From NCBI GenBank assembly GCA_945905925.1, contig CAMDQN010000047.1, positions 1 through 45,985 on the forward strand: a stretch of 45,985 bases of DNA, in the 5' to 3' direction. Below, piece after piece: positions 31,790 through 39,275 of this stretch (position 1 is the first letter of the stretch; the number at the start of each line of letters is the position of its first letter). The DNA comes from Singulisphaera sp. GP187. GTDB taxonomy: Bacteria; Planctomycetota; Planctomycetia; Gemmatales; Gemmataceae. Under the pieces are notes generated by a model, which did no database searches, was not told where the DNA came from, and worked only from the letters and a program-made list of their open reading frames with translations. A program made the position numbers and the translations under genes.

Positions 31790-33862
31790 ATGTTCAAGTG
31801 GCTGACCCGTACGCAGAATCGCACTTCATCGGTGAAGACTCGGCGGCCCGTTCTCCGGCTCGAACAGCTCGAAGCTCGTGAGGTGCCTGCGGTTCTGATC
31901 CAACTAGACTACTCTCGCGACGGCGGCGGGTTCTTCAACAACGCGGAAGCGCGTGCGATCATCGAGCGCGTCGCGAGCGAACTGGGCGGCAGCCTGAACG
32001 CCAACCTCGCTGCCATCTCCCCGTCCGGCACGAACACGTGGAGCGCGACGTTCTTCGACCCGGCCACCGGCGGGCAGACCAGCGTGTCGAACCTGGTAGT
32101 CGGCGCGAACACGATCCGCCTGTACGTCGGTGCCCGCGACTTGCCCGGGACCGAAGCCGGGTTCGGCGGGTTCGGTGGGAACAGCATCTCCGGCACACAG
32201 GGGTGGATCAACACGATCCAGAGTCGCGGCCACTCCGGGTTCGCACCGTGGGGCGGGAGCATCACGTTCGATAACCAGCAGCAGTGGCACTTCGGCCAAT
32301 CGACGGACGGGCTGAACTCGACCGAACTGGACTTCTACTCGGTCGCGACCCACGAACTGGGCCACGTGCTCGGAATCGGCACCGCACCGCAGTGGACGAG
32401 TCTCGCACAGGGTGGCGCCTTCCGCGGGACGAACGCGATCGCCGTTTACGGCGGGGCAGTGCCGCTGAACTCGAACAGCTCTCACTGGGCCAACGGGGTG
32501 ACGGTCGGCGGGCAGGCCGTGAGCCTTGACCCGTCACTGACCTACGGAATCCGGGTGAACTGGTCGGCGCTGGACGCGGCGGCGCTGCGGGATCTGGGTT
32601 GGGGCGCCGCGGCCACGACCACCACACCGCAACCCGGTGCGCCCCCACAACCTCGCGCGGTAACGTCCGCCCCGGGTCCGCTCGCGGGTCCGCAACCGGT
32701 CGCGTTCACCGGGAACCCGGACGGCATCGTGTCGCTGTTCACCGTCTCCGGCGGTGTGCTCAGCGACACCGGGCGCCGCCTCACGCCGTTCGCAGGGTAT
32801 CGCGGCGCGATCAGGGTCGCGAGTGGCGACTTCAATGGGGACGGCACTACCGACTACGCGTTCACGATTGGCGCCGGCCCGCAGGCCGTGGTTCAACTCA
32901 TGGACGGGCGCAACGGCTCGGTCCTGGTCGGCCAGACGGTCATCTTCCGGGGGTTCACCGGTGGGCTGTTCCTCGCGGCTGCGGACATCAACCACGACGG
33001 CCGGGCCGAACTGGTCGTCTCGGCCGACGCGGGCGCAGGCCCGCACATCCAGACGTTCCAGATCGCGGGCGGTGCGCTTCAGTTACAGTCGAGCTTCTTT
33101 GCATTCGACAACCCAGCGTTCCGAGGCGGGGCGCGGGTCGCTGCGGGAGACATCAACCGGGACGGGTTCGCGGACGTGGTGGTGACGACCGGCGGGCAGG
33201 CGGAAGGCCGGGTCGCAGTGTACAGCGGGGCCGACCTGCGGAATAATGTCGCGACGCGATTGACCCCGGATTTCATCCCATTCGCGGGGTTGTGGTCCGC
33301 GCTGAACGCGGCGGTGGGCGACATGGACGGCGACGGGTTCGCGGAACTTGCCATCAGTCCCGACCGCGGCGCGCCGGCACACGTCAAGGTGTGGGCCGGC
33401 GCAACGGTGAGCTGCAACCTCGGCGCGATGGCGAGCAACCTGCCGTTGGTCGGGAGCTTCTACGCGTTCGCGCCGACCGACCCGAGCGGTGCCCGGCTGG
33501 CGCTGAAGGACACGAACGGCGATGGGCTTTCCGAACTCACCGTCGCGAGCGCGAACCGGACCAACTCCATGGCCCGCGTGTTCAACTTCGAGCAGGTGGT
33601 CGCGGGCGGTGCGAGTGCCCCGTCCACCACGCCGTTCGGCGCGCCGACCACCTCCGACGGCCTCTACGCCGGGCTGAACGCAACGAACACGGAGACCACG
33701 AGCGAAGTGGCTCCGGTGTACGTCGAACCGCCGGTGTTCGGCAACGTGACCGACACGGTCACGACCAACCGGATGAGCGGGAAGTGCAACTGCGGCGGGT
33801 GTTTGGTTCTCGCGCAACTGGCGAGTGGGGATGAAATGTTCTCCGCGATCCCGGTCGTGTGA
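31790..33862 (+). CDS. secreted zinc metalloprotease-like protein with FG-GAP repeats
   Basis: A 690-residue protein. The N-terminus is short and basic and leads to LRLEQLEAREVPA, a planctomycete export/sorting-type motif instead of a standard signal peptide. A metzincin-like domain (about 35-270) has HELGHVLGIG at 188-197 with His188, Glu189 and His192. The residue where matrixins carry the third His is Thr198, but SSHW with His232 downstream could be the ligand, as in leishmanolysin-type proteases with an insert. After a Pro/Thr linker come FG-GAP/VCBS-like repeats with calcium loops (GDFNGDGTTDY, ADINHDGRAE, GDINRDGFAD, GDMDGDGFAE, KDTNGDGLSE), a probable beta-propeller. The end has a Cys cluster (GKCNCGGC). 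ATG 31790 follows GAGG. Confidence 0.85.
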   Translation: MFKWLTRTQNRTSSVKTRRPVLRLEQLEAREVPAVLIQLDYSRDGGGFFNNAEARAIIERVASELGGSLNANLAAISPSGTNTWSATFFDPATGGQTSVSNLVVGANTIRLYVGARDLPGTEAGFGGFGGNSISGTQGWINTIQSRGHSGFAPWGGSITFDNQQQWHFGQSTDGLNSTELDFYSVATHELGHVLGIGTAPQWTSLAQGGAFRGTNAIAVYGGAVPLNSNSSHWANGVTVGGQAVSLDPSLTYGIRVNWSALDAAALRDLGWGAAATTTTPQPGAPPQPRAVTSAPGPLAGPQPVAFTGNPDGIVSLFTVSGGVLSDTGRRLTPFAGYRGAIRVASGDFNGDGTTDYAFTIGAGPQAVVQLMDGRNGSVLVGQTVIFRGFTGGLFLAAADINHDGRAELVVSADAGAGPHIQTFQIAGGALQLQSSFFAFDNPAFRGGARVAAGDINRDGFADVVVTTGGQAEGRVAVYSGADLRNNVATRLTPDFIPFAGLWSALNAAVGDMDGDGFAELAISPDRGAPAHVKVWAGATVSCNLGAMASNLPLVGSFYAFAPTDPSGARLALKDTNGDGLSELTVASANRTNSMARVFNFEQVVAGGASAPSTTPFGAPTTSDGLYAGLNATNTETTSEVAPVYVEPPVFGNVTDTVTTNRMSGKCNCGGCLVLAQLASGDEMFSAIPVV

Positions 33863-33865
33863 GTG

Positions 33866-33903
33866 GTTTTGGTTTTAGCCCTTATCGGGGCGAAAACCAA
33901 AAC
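33866..33903. terminator. hairpin between convergent genes
   Basis: GTTTTGGTTTT at 33866-33876 pairs with AAAACCAAAAC at 33893-33903, with an inner GCCC/GGGGC extension. It is just past the metalloprotease stop and before the stop of the minus-strand TIGR02996 gene. The T-rich arm on one side and A-rich arm on the other suit a bidirectional terminator. Confidence 0.6.
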
Positions 33904-33920
33904 ACCGAGGCTGTCTCCTG

Positions 33921-35183
33921 TCACGCCGTCGCGTTCGGAAAGCGCGCCTGCAACCTCTTCCGCACCACGGCACTCAGCCGGTGCGATACGAACGAGCCGC
34001 CACGCAGGTTCTGGAACGGCGCGGACACAAGAAGCTCGCCGACCGCCGCGTCGGTCAGTCCGCCGGACCCGACCGCGAGCCACTCCAGCGACGCGAGGTG
34101 CGGATTCTGCGCGGCTGCGATCACGCCTGCTTCGCCCGCCCCGGCCGATAGGTGCAACCGCCGCAGCGCCGACAGGCGCGGCGACTGGAGCAGCACGCGG
34201 AGCGGCTTCTCCCCTTCGCTCGGGACGTAATAGCTCTCGATCGCCAAGACGCGGAGTCGGCTGAACACGTCTGAGTCTGCGAGTATCCGTGCGCCGTTCG
34301 CGTTCAAGCCGGTGATCGTCACCCATTCAACGGGTGCCGCGGCCCAGACCTTCGGCGCGGCGCTCACGAGCGTGGTGGCGCTCGTCACGGACACACCGGG
34401 GAACCCGCGCCGAAACCCGGCCCATCGTACCCCGCGGATCGCCGGTAGTTCGGCTAGCCACCGCTCACCCAACTGGAGAAGAAGTTCACGGCCGCGCTGC
34501 TGGTCCGGGTCGGTTGCGGGGACAACTTTTTCGCGTTCTCGTTCGGCGAGCCGGCACTGGAGGCGGATGAACTCGGCCCGTGCTGGGTCGTCGTGTTCGT
34601 CGAGCCAGTCGGCGTACATCAGGCGCGGCGTGTCTTCGTCCGGGTTGCTCAGGATCGCTCGCAGTAAGCGGTTCTGGTTGTCCGCGCTGGCAACGGCAGC
34701 CCATCGCGGGCGTTCGTCCCCGGTCGCGGCTTCGTAGCGGAAAACGCGCACGCTGGCCGAATCCGCGACCACGAGCGCCTTGCCGTCGGTGCTGAACGCG
34801 GCGACCGCCCACCCGTCGGACGCGCGCACGCCTTCGATTGTTTGCTGAACGGCCCCGGCTGCATCGAGAACGTGAACGGCGTCGGTGTCCGGGTCAAGCG
34901 CGACGCGATCGCCGTTGGGGTGTCGCGTGTAAGCTCGCGGGTCATTCCCTGGCGCGCACGGGCCGAGCATGGGGTATGCGGCACCGTTCCAGGTAATCGC
35001 GCCGGTCGCGTCGTCGAAGTGTTCTTCGGCGCCGGGCGTGGAAGTGATGAATGCGGAGCGGAAGTACCAAATCGAGAACAGCCCGTGATCGGTCCAGACG
35101 AGAACCTGCCCGTTCGGGTACGGCAGCGACACGCCGCGAACGCGGCCCTTGATCTCGCCGAACGTGCCGAACGGAACCCACAT
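33921..35183 (-). CDS. TIGR02996 repeat-companion domain protein
   Basis: A 420-residue protein. The N-terminal 140 residues look like beta-propeller-type repeats (GQVLVWTDHGLFSIWYF, GWAVAAFSTDGKALVVADSA). A TIGR02996 domain follows (about 160-205: NRLLRAILSNPDEDTPRLMY, ADWLDEHDDPARAEFIRLQC). The rest is repeat-like and Leu/Ala-rich (LRVLLQSPRLSALRRLHLSA, NPHLASLEWLAVGSGGLTDA), similar to a leucine-rich repeat. TIGR02996 is known mainly from Gemmata and some myxobacteria and its role is unknown. The gene starts two bases after the deoxyribosyltransferase-like gene ends, so all three minus-strand genes from 36636 form one operon. Confidence 0.8.
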   Translation of the reverse strand: MWVPFGTFGEIKGRVRGVSLPYPNGQVLVWTDHGLFSIWYFRSAFITSTPGAEEHFDDATGAITWNGAAYPMLGPCAPGNDPRAYTRHPNGDRVALDPDTDAVHVLDAAGAVQQTIEGVRASDGWAVAAFSTDGKALVVADSASVRVFRYEAATGDERPRWAAVASADNQNRLLRAILSNPDEDTPRLMYADWLDEHDDPARAEFIRLQCRLAEREREKVVPATDPDQQRGRELLLQLGERWLAELPAIRGVRWAGFRRGFPGVSVTSATTLVSAAPKVWAAAPVEWVTITGLNANGARILADSDVFSRLRVLAIESYYVPSEGEKPLRVLLQSPRLSALRRLHLSAGAGEAGVIAAAQNPHLASLEWLAVGSGGLTDAAVGELLVSAPFQNLRGGSFVSHRLSAVVRKRLQARFPNATA

Positions 35184-35185
35184 GG

Positions 35186-35647
35186 TCAGGCTCCCGGCAG
35201 AGCGGTGAACCAGTCGCGCACTTGCTTTGCGAGCGCCGCGGTGTCACCCGTCACCGTAACTTCCGGGCGCGTGAGCTTCAACTGAACTTCCACATCGAGG
35301 CTTCGCTGGTAATCTGGGTGGGTGCCGACGAAGAGCGGTTGTTCACGAACCTGTGCGCGCCCGCCGAGTTCGTAGAGCGCGATTGGGCAGAGCGTTTCGG
35401 GCGGGAACCAGAACAGCACCGCGGTGGTCCGGCGCAGGTGCCGGAACTCCCATTCAATTTGCGCGTGTGCCGCGGTGGGATCGTCCATCGGGAAGTCGCG
35501 GCGCCGCGGGTTGAGCAGCACGAGCGGCAGGTCCGCGAGGCGCGCGACCACATCGGCCTGCCAGTCGAACGTGCCGCTGATGCCGCCCGCGAGGAACACG
35601 CTCGGCGCGGGGCCGTCGTACTCGGCGAGCGATTCGATGTAGGTCAT
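35186..35647 (-). CDS. nucleoside 2-deoxyribosyltransferase-like protein
   Basis: A 153-residue protein resembling the nucleoside deoxyribosyltransferase (Nuc_deoxyrib_tr_2) fold. It has PSVFLAGGISGTFDWQADVV at the start, LPLVLLNPRRRDF, QIEWEFRHLRRTTAVLFWFP and ETLCPIALYELGG, where the Glu residues are candidate catalytic or binding positions. Related proteins exchange bases on deoxynucleosides or hydrolyse nucleotides; which applies here is not known. Its ATG overlaps the desaturase stop (ATGA, 35644-35647) and the next gene follows with a two-base gap, so it is the middle gene of a tight operon. The pairing with a lipid desaturase is unexpected. Confidence 0.8.
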   Translation of the reverse strand: MTYIESLAEYDGPAPSVFLAGGISGTFDWQADVVARLADLPLVLLNPRRRDFPMDDPTAAHAQIEWEFRHLRRTTAVLFWFPPETLCPIALYELGGRAQVREQPLFVGTHPDYQRSLDVEVQLKLTRPEVTVTGDTAALAKQVRDWFTALPGA

Positions 35648-36636
35648 GGCTTGGCAGTTGAAGGTGGGCCTTCACCACTTTCCTTCGCGCCTTCGGCGAT
35701 GTGCTTCGGCACCTTCACCGCGGCCACGTCCCACGCGAGGCTCACAAGTTGCAACGCGCGCACGAAGGTGAACGTTAAGTCGATCTCCCACCAGCGGTGA
35801 CCCTGCGAACACGCGCGCGGAGTCGCGTGGTGGTTGTTGTGCCATCCCTCGCCGTTGGTCAGCACCGCGACGAACACGTTGTTCCGGCTCCCGTCGTTTG
35901 TCTTGTAACTACGGTAACCCCAGCGGTGCGCCGCGGAGTTCACCAGCCACGTGATGTGCCACACGTACACCGTTCGCACGATCACCGCCCACAGGAACCA
36001 CTGCACGCCGAACTGCACCGCGGCGTCCGTCGTGTCGAAGAACGCGAAGCCCGCACCGAAGCCCAGCGCGGTCAGCGCGACGACGTGAGCCAGCCACACC
36101 AGCAGCCACTTCTCCCCGCGATGCAGCCAGCGCAGGAACTTGTCGCCCATCAGGTCGGGGACGTACTTGCCGTAGGTGTCGAGCCGCTGACGACGCTCGT
36201 CCGCGGTGTAGATCCACTCCATGTGGCCCCAGTAGAAGTGCTCTTTCGGGCTGTGCGGGTCGCCTTCTTCGTCGCTGTGTTGGTGGTGCATCCGGTGCGT
36301 GCAGACCCACCACAGCGGCGAGCCTTCCATGCTGCACACGCCGAACAGCACCCAAAGGCGTTCGAGGAACTTGGGGAACTTCGCGGCGGAGTGCGTCAGC
36401 ATCCGGTGGTAGCCAAGGTTGATGCCGAGCGAGCCAAAGATAAAGTTTCCGACGAGCAGCGCCGCGATGCCCCACCACACAAACGTGTACGGCAGAAACG
36501 CGAGCGGCACGAGCAGGTGAACGCTCACGATGGCCGCGAAGAACCAGAACACCTTCCGCTTGCGCGCCGCGGGAATAGCCGCTTGCGGCTTCGCGACTTT
36601 GACAGGGGTTGGGGTGGGCACGGGAACTGAACTCAC
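35644..36636 (-). CDS. membrane acyl-CoA/fatty acid desaturase
   Basis: A 330-residue integral membrane di-iron desaturase of the delta-9 type. Histidine boxes are visible: HRMLTH at 77-82, HRMHHQH at 114-120 and EGWHNNHHATP near 265-275, with WHITWLVNSAAHRWGYRSYK before the last box. Hydrophobic segments at about 30-70 and 170-215 form the membrane helices. A Pro-rich N-terminal tail (VPTPTPVKVAKPQAAIPAAR) is cytoplasmic. It should introduce a double bond into saturated acyl chains to adjust membrane fluidity. It is the first gene of a three-gene operon with the deoxyribosyltransferase-like and TIGR02996 genes, and is divergent from the CoA-transferase gene. Confidence 0.92.
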   Translation of the reverse strand: MSSVPVPTPTPVKVAKPQAAIPAARKRKVFWFFAAIVSVHLLVPLAFLPYTFVWWGIAALLVGNFIFGSLGINLGYHRMLTHSAAKFPKFLERLWVLFGVCSMEGSPLWWVCTHRMHHQHSDEEGDPHSPKEHFYWGHMEWIYTADERRQRLDTYGKYVPDLMGDKFLRWLHRGEKWLLVWLAHVVALTALGFGAGFAFFDTTDAAVQFGVQWFLWAVIVRTVYVWHITWLVNSAAHRWGYRSYKTNDGSRNNVFVAVLTNGEGWHNNHHATPRACSQGHRWWEIDLTFTFVRALQLVSLAWDVAAVKVPKHIAEGAKESGEGPPSTAKP

Positions 36637-36753
36637 GTAAGGATTCCTCGGCAGAGAGAAGGTCAGCGGTTGCGAATCGCGGTGTGTTGATAAAGAATAA
36701 CACTCGCGCGCGGTTCCGTCCGCGCGAATCCCCGGCCGCGAGTGGAACCCGTC

Positions 36754-37524
36754 ATGCCGTTCAGCCCAATAGAACTGATGATTTGTAGTGCCGCACGCGA
36801 ACTCGAAGACGGCAAGTCGGTCGCGGTCGGCACCGGTTTACCGTGCGCCGCGGCGATGCTCGCACAGCGGACACACGCCCCAAACCTGGTGATCATGTTC
36901 GAGGCCGGCGGTGTCGCGCCGCTCCTTCCGACGATGCCGGTGAGCGTCGGCGATAGCACCACGTTTCACAAAGCCGTGCTCGCGACTTCGATGGCCGACG
37001 TGATGCAGTTCTGCCAGCGCGGAATGGTGGACTACACGTTCCTGAGCGGTGCGCAGATCGACCCTTACGGTAACTTGAACTCCACCGTGATCGGCCCGCA
37101 CGACAAGCCGAAGGTGCGGTTGCCCGGCAGCGGCGGCGCGAACGATCTCGCGTCGTTCTGTTGGCGCACGCTGATCGTTATGAAGCACGACGCGAAGAAG
37201 TTCGTGGAGAAGCTCGACTTCCTGACGACGCCGGGTTACCTGACCGGTCCCGGTGCGCGCGAGGCCGCGGGCTTGCCGGCGCACACCGGCCCGCACCGCG
37301 TCATCACGGACTTGTGTGTGCTGGACTTTGCCCCGGAATCTCGCCGAATGCGCGTGAAGAGCCTTCATCCCGGTAAGACGCTGGAACAGGTACGCGCCGC
37401 GACCGGTTTCGCGCTGGACGCGTGCGACCCGTTCGGCACCACCGTCGAACCTAACGAGGAGCAACTGCGGATATTGCGAACGGAGGTCGATCCGGGAAGG
37501 TACATCTTGGGCCGGGCTTCATAG
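36754..37524 (+). CDS. CoA-transferase family I, subunit B (glutaconate-type)
   Basis: A 256-residue beta subunit of a family I CoA-transferase. It opens with FSPIELMICSAARELEDGKS and VAVGTGLPCAAAMLAQRTHA, has MFEAGGVAPL with Glu50 at the place of the catalytic glutamate of glutaconate CoA-transferase B, and GMVDYTFLSGAQIDPYGNLN followed by GSGGANDLASFC. The alpha subunit, needed in this family, is not in the window. It may be encoded elsewhere or the protein may have another role. ATG 36754 is preferred to GTG 36742 by position of GAGTGGA. Its 3' end overlaps a TIGR02996 remnant on the other strand. Confidence 0.87.
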   Translation: MPFSPIELMICSAARELEDGKSVAVGTGLPCAAAMLAQRTHAPNLVIMFEAGGVAPLLPTMPVSVGDSTTFHKAVLATSMADVMQFCQRGMVDYTFLSGAQIDPYGNLNSTVIGPHDKPKVRLPGSGGANDLASFCWRTLIVMKHDAKKFVEKLDFLTTPGYLTGPGAREAAGLPAHTGPHRVITDLCVLDFAPESRRMRVKSLHPGKTLEQVRAATGFALDACDPFGTTVEPNEEQLRILRTEVDPGRYILGRAS

Positions 37525-37635
37525 TCGCGGTCGAGGTGGCTTTGCGACGAGGCCCCAGCCGGCGTAGATCAGGCGCGGCGTGTCTTCATCCGGGTGCGCC
37601 AGAATCGCGGCCAGTAGCGCGGCTTCGTCGTTCAT
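37519..37635 (-). pseudogene. truncated TIGR02996 domain remnant
   Basis: From ATG at 37635 the minus strand reads MNDEAALLAAILAHPDEDTP then RLIYAGW, a good match to the first half of a TIGR02996 domain, where YADW is typical. After Trp the sequence becomes unrelated (GLVAKPPRPRL) and stops at 37519-37521, overlapping the stop of the CoA-transferase gene. It is a fragment of a larger lost gene of the type still intact at 33921-35183. Confidence 0.7.
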
Positions 37636-37663
37636 ACCCGCATTGTACCGCGGCGCCCGAGGC

Positions 37664-38539
37664 TCACAGGTCGGTCGCGTTGAGAAGTTGGTTGTCGTTG
37701 CGGACGCACGCACGCATCCAGGTGGCCGGTGCGACGGAGTAGCGGATCGCGCGCACGGAGCCGTCACAGAACGCGACGTGGAACCCGCCGACGCGGGGCG
37801 ACCCAAACACCTGCGACGCAGTCGTATCGCAGTCGTCCGCGAAGTCGTGCGTCGGCTGGCCCGCGCCCCGATACACTTCCCAGTCATCGTTCCAGCCGGG
37901 CAGGCAGTACGACTCGTTGTCGTCGGCGGCAGTGTTGAACGCGGCGGTGTTCATCCGCTTCTCGCCGGCCAGCACCGTGGTGCTCGTGCCGTCGGTGATT
38001 TCGGTGAACCGGATCGCGCCGAGCGTACTTTGCATCACAACGCCGTCGGAGCCGGTACTTGTACTGCCCGCGTTCGTGGCGTAGTCGATCTTGGCGTTGC
38101 CGCTCACCGCCCGCTCCGGGCGCGCCCGGAGCGGGCAGAAGTACGTCTTCACCGGGGTGCCTCGCACGAACGCTGGGTCCGTATTCTTGTGCAGGTGATC
38201 CTGTTCGATGTACGGCAGGATGTGGTACGCCCAGCTCCAACTCGCCGCGCGCGCCTGCGGGGTGGTTGCGTTCGGGTCACCGCCGGAGGGCGCCGACGTG
38301 GGGTGGACGTGCATCCCGCCTTTCGGGAACCGGGCGAGCGAGTCGTGGTGGCTGTGGAAGGCGAGGCCGATCTGCTTGAGGTTGTTCTGGCACTTCATGC
38401 GTGCGGCGGCCTCGCGCACCTTCTGCACGGCCGGTAGCAACAACCCAATAAGGATCGCGATGATCGCGATGACGACCAACAACTCGAGTAGCGTGAACCC
38501 CAGACTCCGCCGACGGTCGCGGCTTACGAAGTGTGACAT
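37664..38539 (-). CDS. DUF1559 pseudopilin-like protein
   Basis: A 291-residue protein with a type IV prepilin-type leader: short basic start MSHFVSRDRRRSLG, cleavage before FTLLELLVVIAIIAILIGLL, Glu at mature position 5. The DUF1559 body has QKVREAAARMKCQNNLKQIG, SWSWAYHILPYIEQ, VKTYFCPLRARPERA and FTEITDGTSTTVLAGEKR. The end is GGFHVAFCDGSVRAI. The family's H-X9-DG signature has Arg where His is usual. These proteins are very numerous in planctomycetes and are processed by prepilin peptidase, but their function is unknown. A perfect 28-bp palindrome lies inside the gene. ATG 38539 is chosen because the pilin leader starts there; the upstream in-frame codon at 38665 is not. Confidence 0.9.
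   Translation of the reverse strand: MSHFVSRDRRRSLGFTLLELLVVIAIIAILIGLLLPAVQKVREAAARMKCQNNLKQIGLAFHSHHDSLARFPKGGMHVHPTSAPSGGDPNATTPQARAASWSWAYHILPYIEQDHLHKNTDPAFVRGTPVKTYFCPLRARPERAVSGNAKIDYATNAGSTSTGSDGVVMQSTLGAIRFTEITDGTSTTVLAGEKRMNTAAFNTAADDNESYCLPGWNDDWEVYRGAGQPTHDFADDCDTTASQVFGSPRVGGFHVAFCDGSVRAIRYSVAPATWMRACVRNDNQLLNATDL
38109..38136. repeat. perfect 28-bp palindrome inside DUF1559 gene
   Basis: Bases 38109-38122 and 38123-38136 are exact reverse complements with no loop. In frame it encodes the PLRARPERA stretch after the CP motif, where related proteins have a short variable loop. Confidence 0.75.
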
Positions 38540-39046
38540 CAAGTCGGTCTCAAAATCGCCAATGAGATGTGACTTCGGGCGGGTGGCGATTCGCGACCCG
38601 GACGAACGTACACGGTCTCCTGATGATTGGATGATCAGGCTACAAGCAAGCGAAACGACAAGCACATTGGTAACAGAGGGGATGTGGGTCCGTCAAGGAG
38701 GAAATGAGGGGGACGTGAGATCACGCGGAGGCCACGTTGCAGTTTGCGCACGATGACGGTTGGCATTCAATCAGATTGGAGTAATCCGCTGTCCCGACAT
38801 AACTTACGGCTAGGACGCTTTTGCCATCTCGACCACGGGTCGCGAGTAAAAACGGCAAGCAAGCCGAGCCGTTTTGAGCGTTTTCAGCGGCTTTCGGGAT
38901 GGTTCGCGCAAACCGCGGCGTGACCGCAGATCGCTCTCCCCGAAACCCGAAGTTGTCGCCCGAACTTGGCCTTGAATCGTGTCTGGTCGCGGGTCCATAA
39001 TCTGGGGTGTGTTCCGTGGGCTGAACGAACAAGGAGGTTCCAGGCC
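38540..39046. other. 507-bp intergenic region, no supported gene
   Basis: It lies between the DUF1559 start (minus) and a 71-residue gene (plus). Both promoters should be here. An 8-bp stem hairpin flanked by A and T runs lies at 38849-38875. No coding frame longer than shadows is convincing. A small RNA upstream of the hairpin is possible but unsupported. Confidence 0.4.
38849..38875. terminator. orphan terminator-like hairpin
   Basis: AAAACGGC (38849-38856) pairs exactly with GCCGTTTT (38868-38875) across an 11-base loop, followed by more T-containing sequence. Both strands would end in a T run after a stem. No gene ends nearby, which makes its target unclear. Confidence 0.45.
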
Positions 39047-39262
39047 ATGATCATTTCCGACCCGTCCGTTCTGATCCCCGAAGCCGTTACCATCGACATC
39101 TCGGAAGCCCGCTGGGCGGTCGAGTACCTTTCGTTGATGATCGAGCAACTGGGGCCTGCGTCTTCGGTGAGCCTGGTGCTAATGCAGGCCCGTCGCGAAC
39201 TCAACAGCCTGACGCGTTCCCCGAGCGCGACCGTCGTGGGACCGTTGCGCATCGCGGCGTGA
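39047..39262 (+). CDS. 71-residue hypothetical protein
   Basis: From ATG 39047 to the TGA at 39260-39262 the frame encodes MIISDPSVLIPEAVTIDISE, ARWAVEYLSLMIEQLGPASS and a C-terminal part ending VVGPLRIAA. GGAGG at 39033-39037 sits nine bases before the ATG, the best ribosome-binding site in this part of the window, which supports a real gene. The sequence is soluble and largely helical with no Cys and no signal. It ends 13 bases from the stop of the convergent alcohol dehydrogenase gene. No family is recognised. Confidence 0.6.
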   Translation: MIISDPSVLIPEAVTIDISEARWAVEYLSLMIEQLGPASSVSLVLMQARRELNSLTRSPSATVVGPLRIAA

Positions 39263-39275
39263 GCGACGGTTGCGA

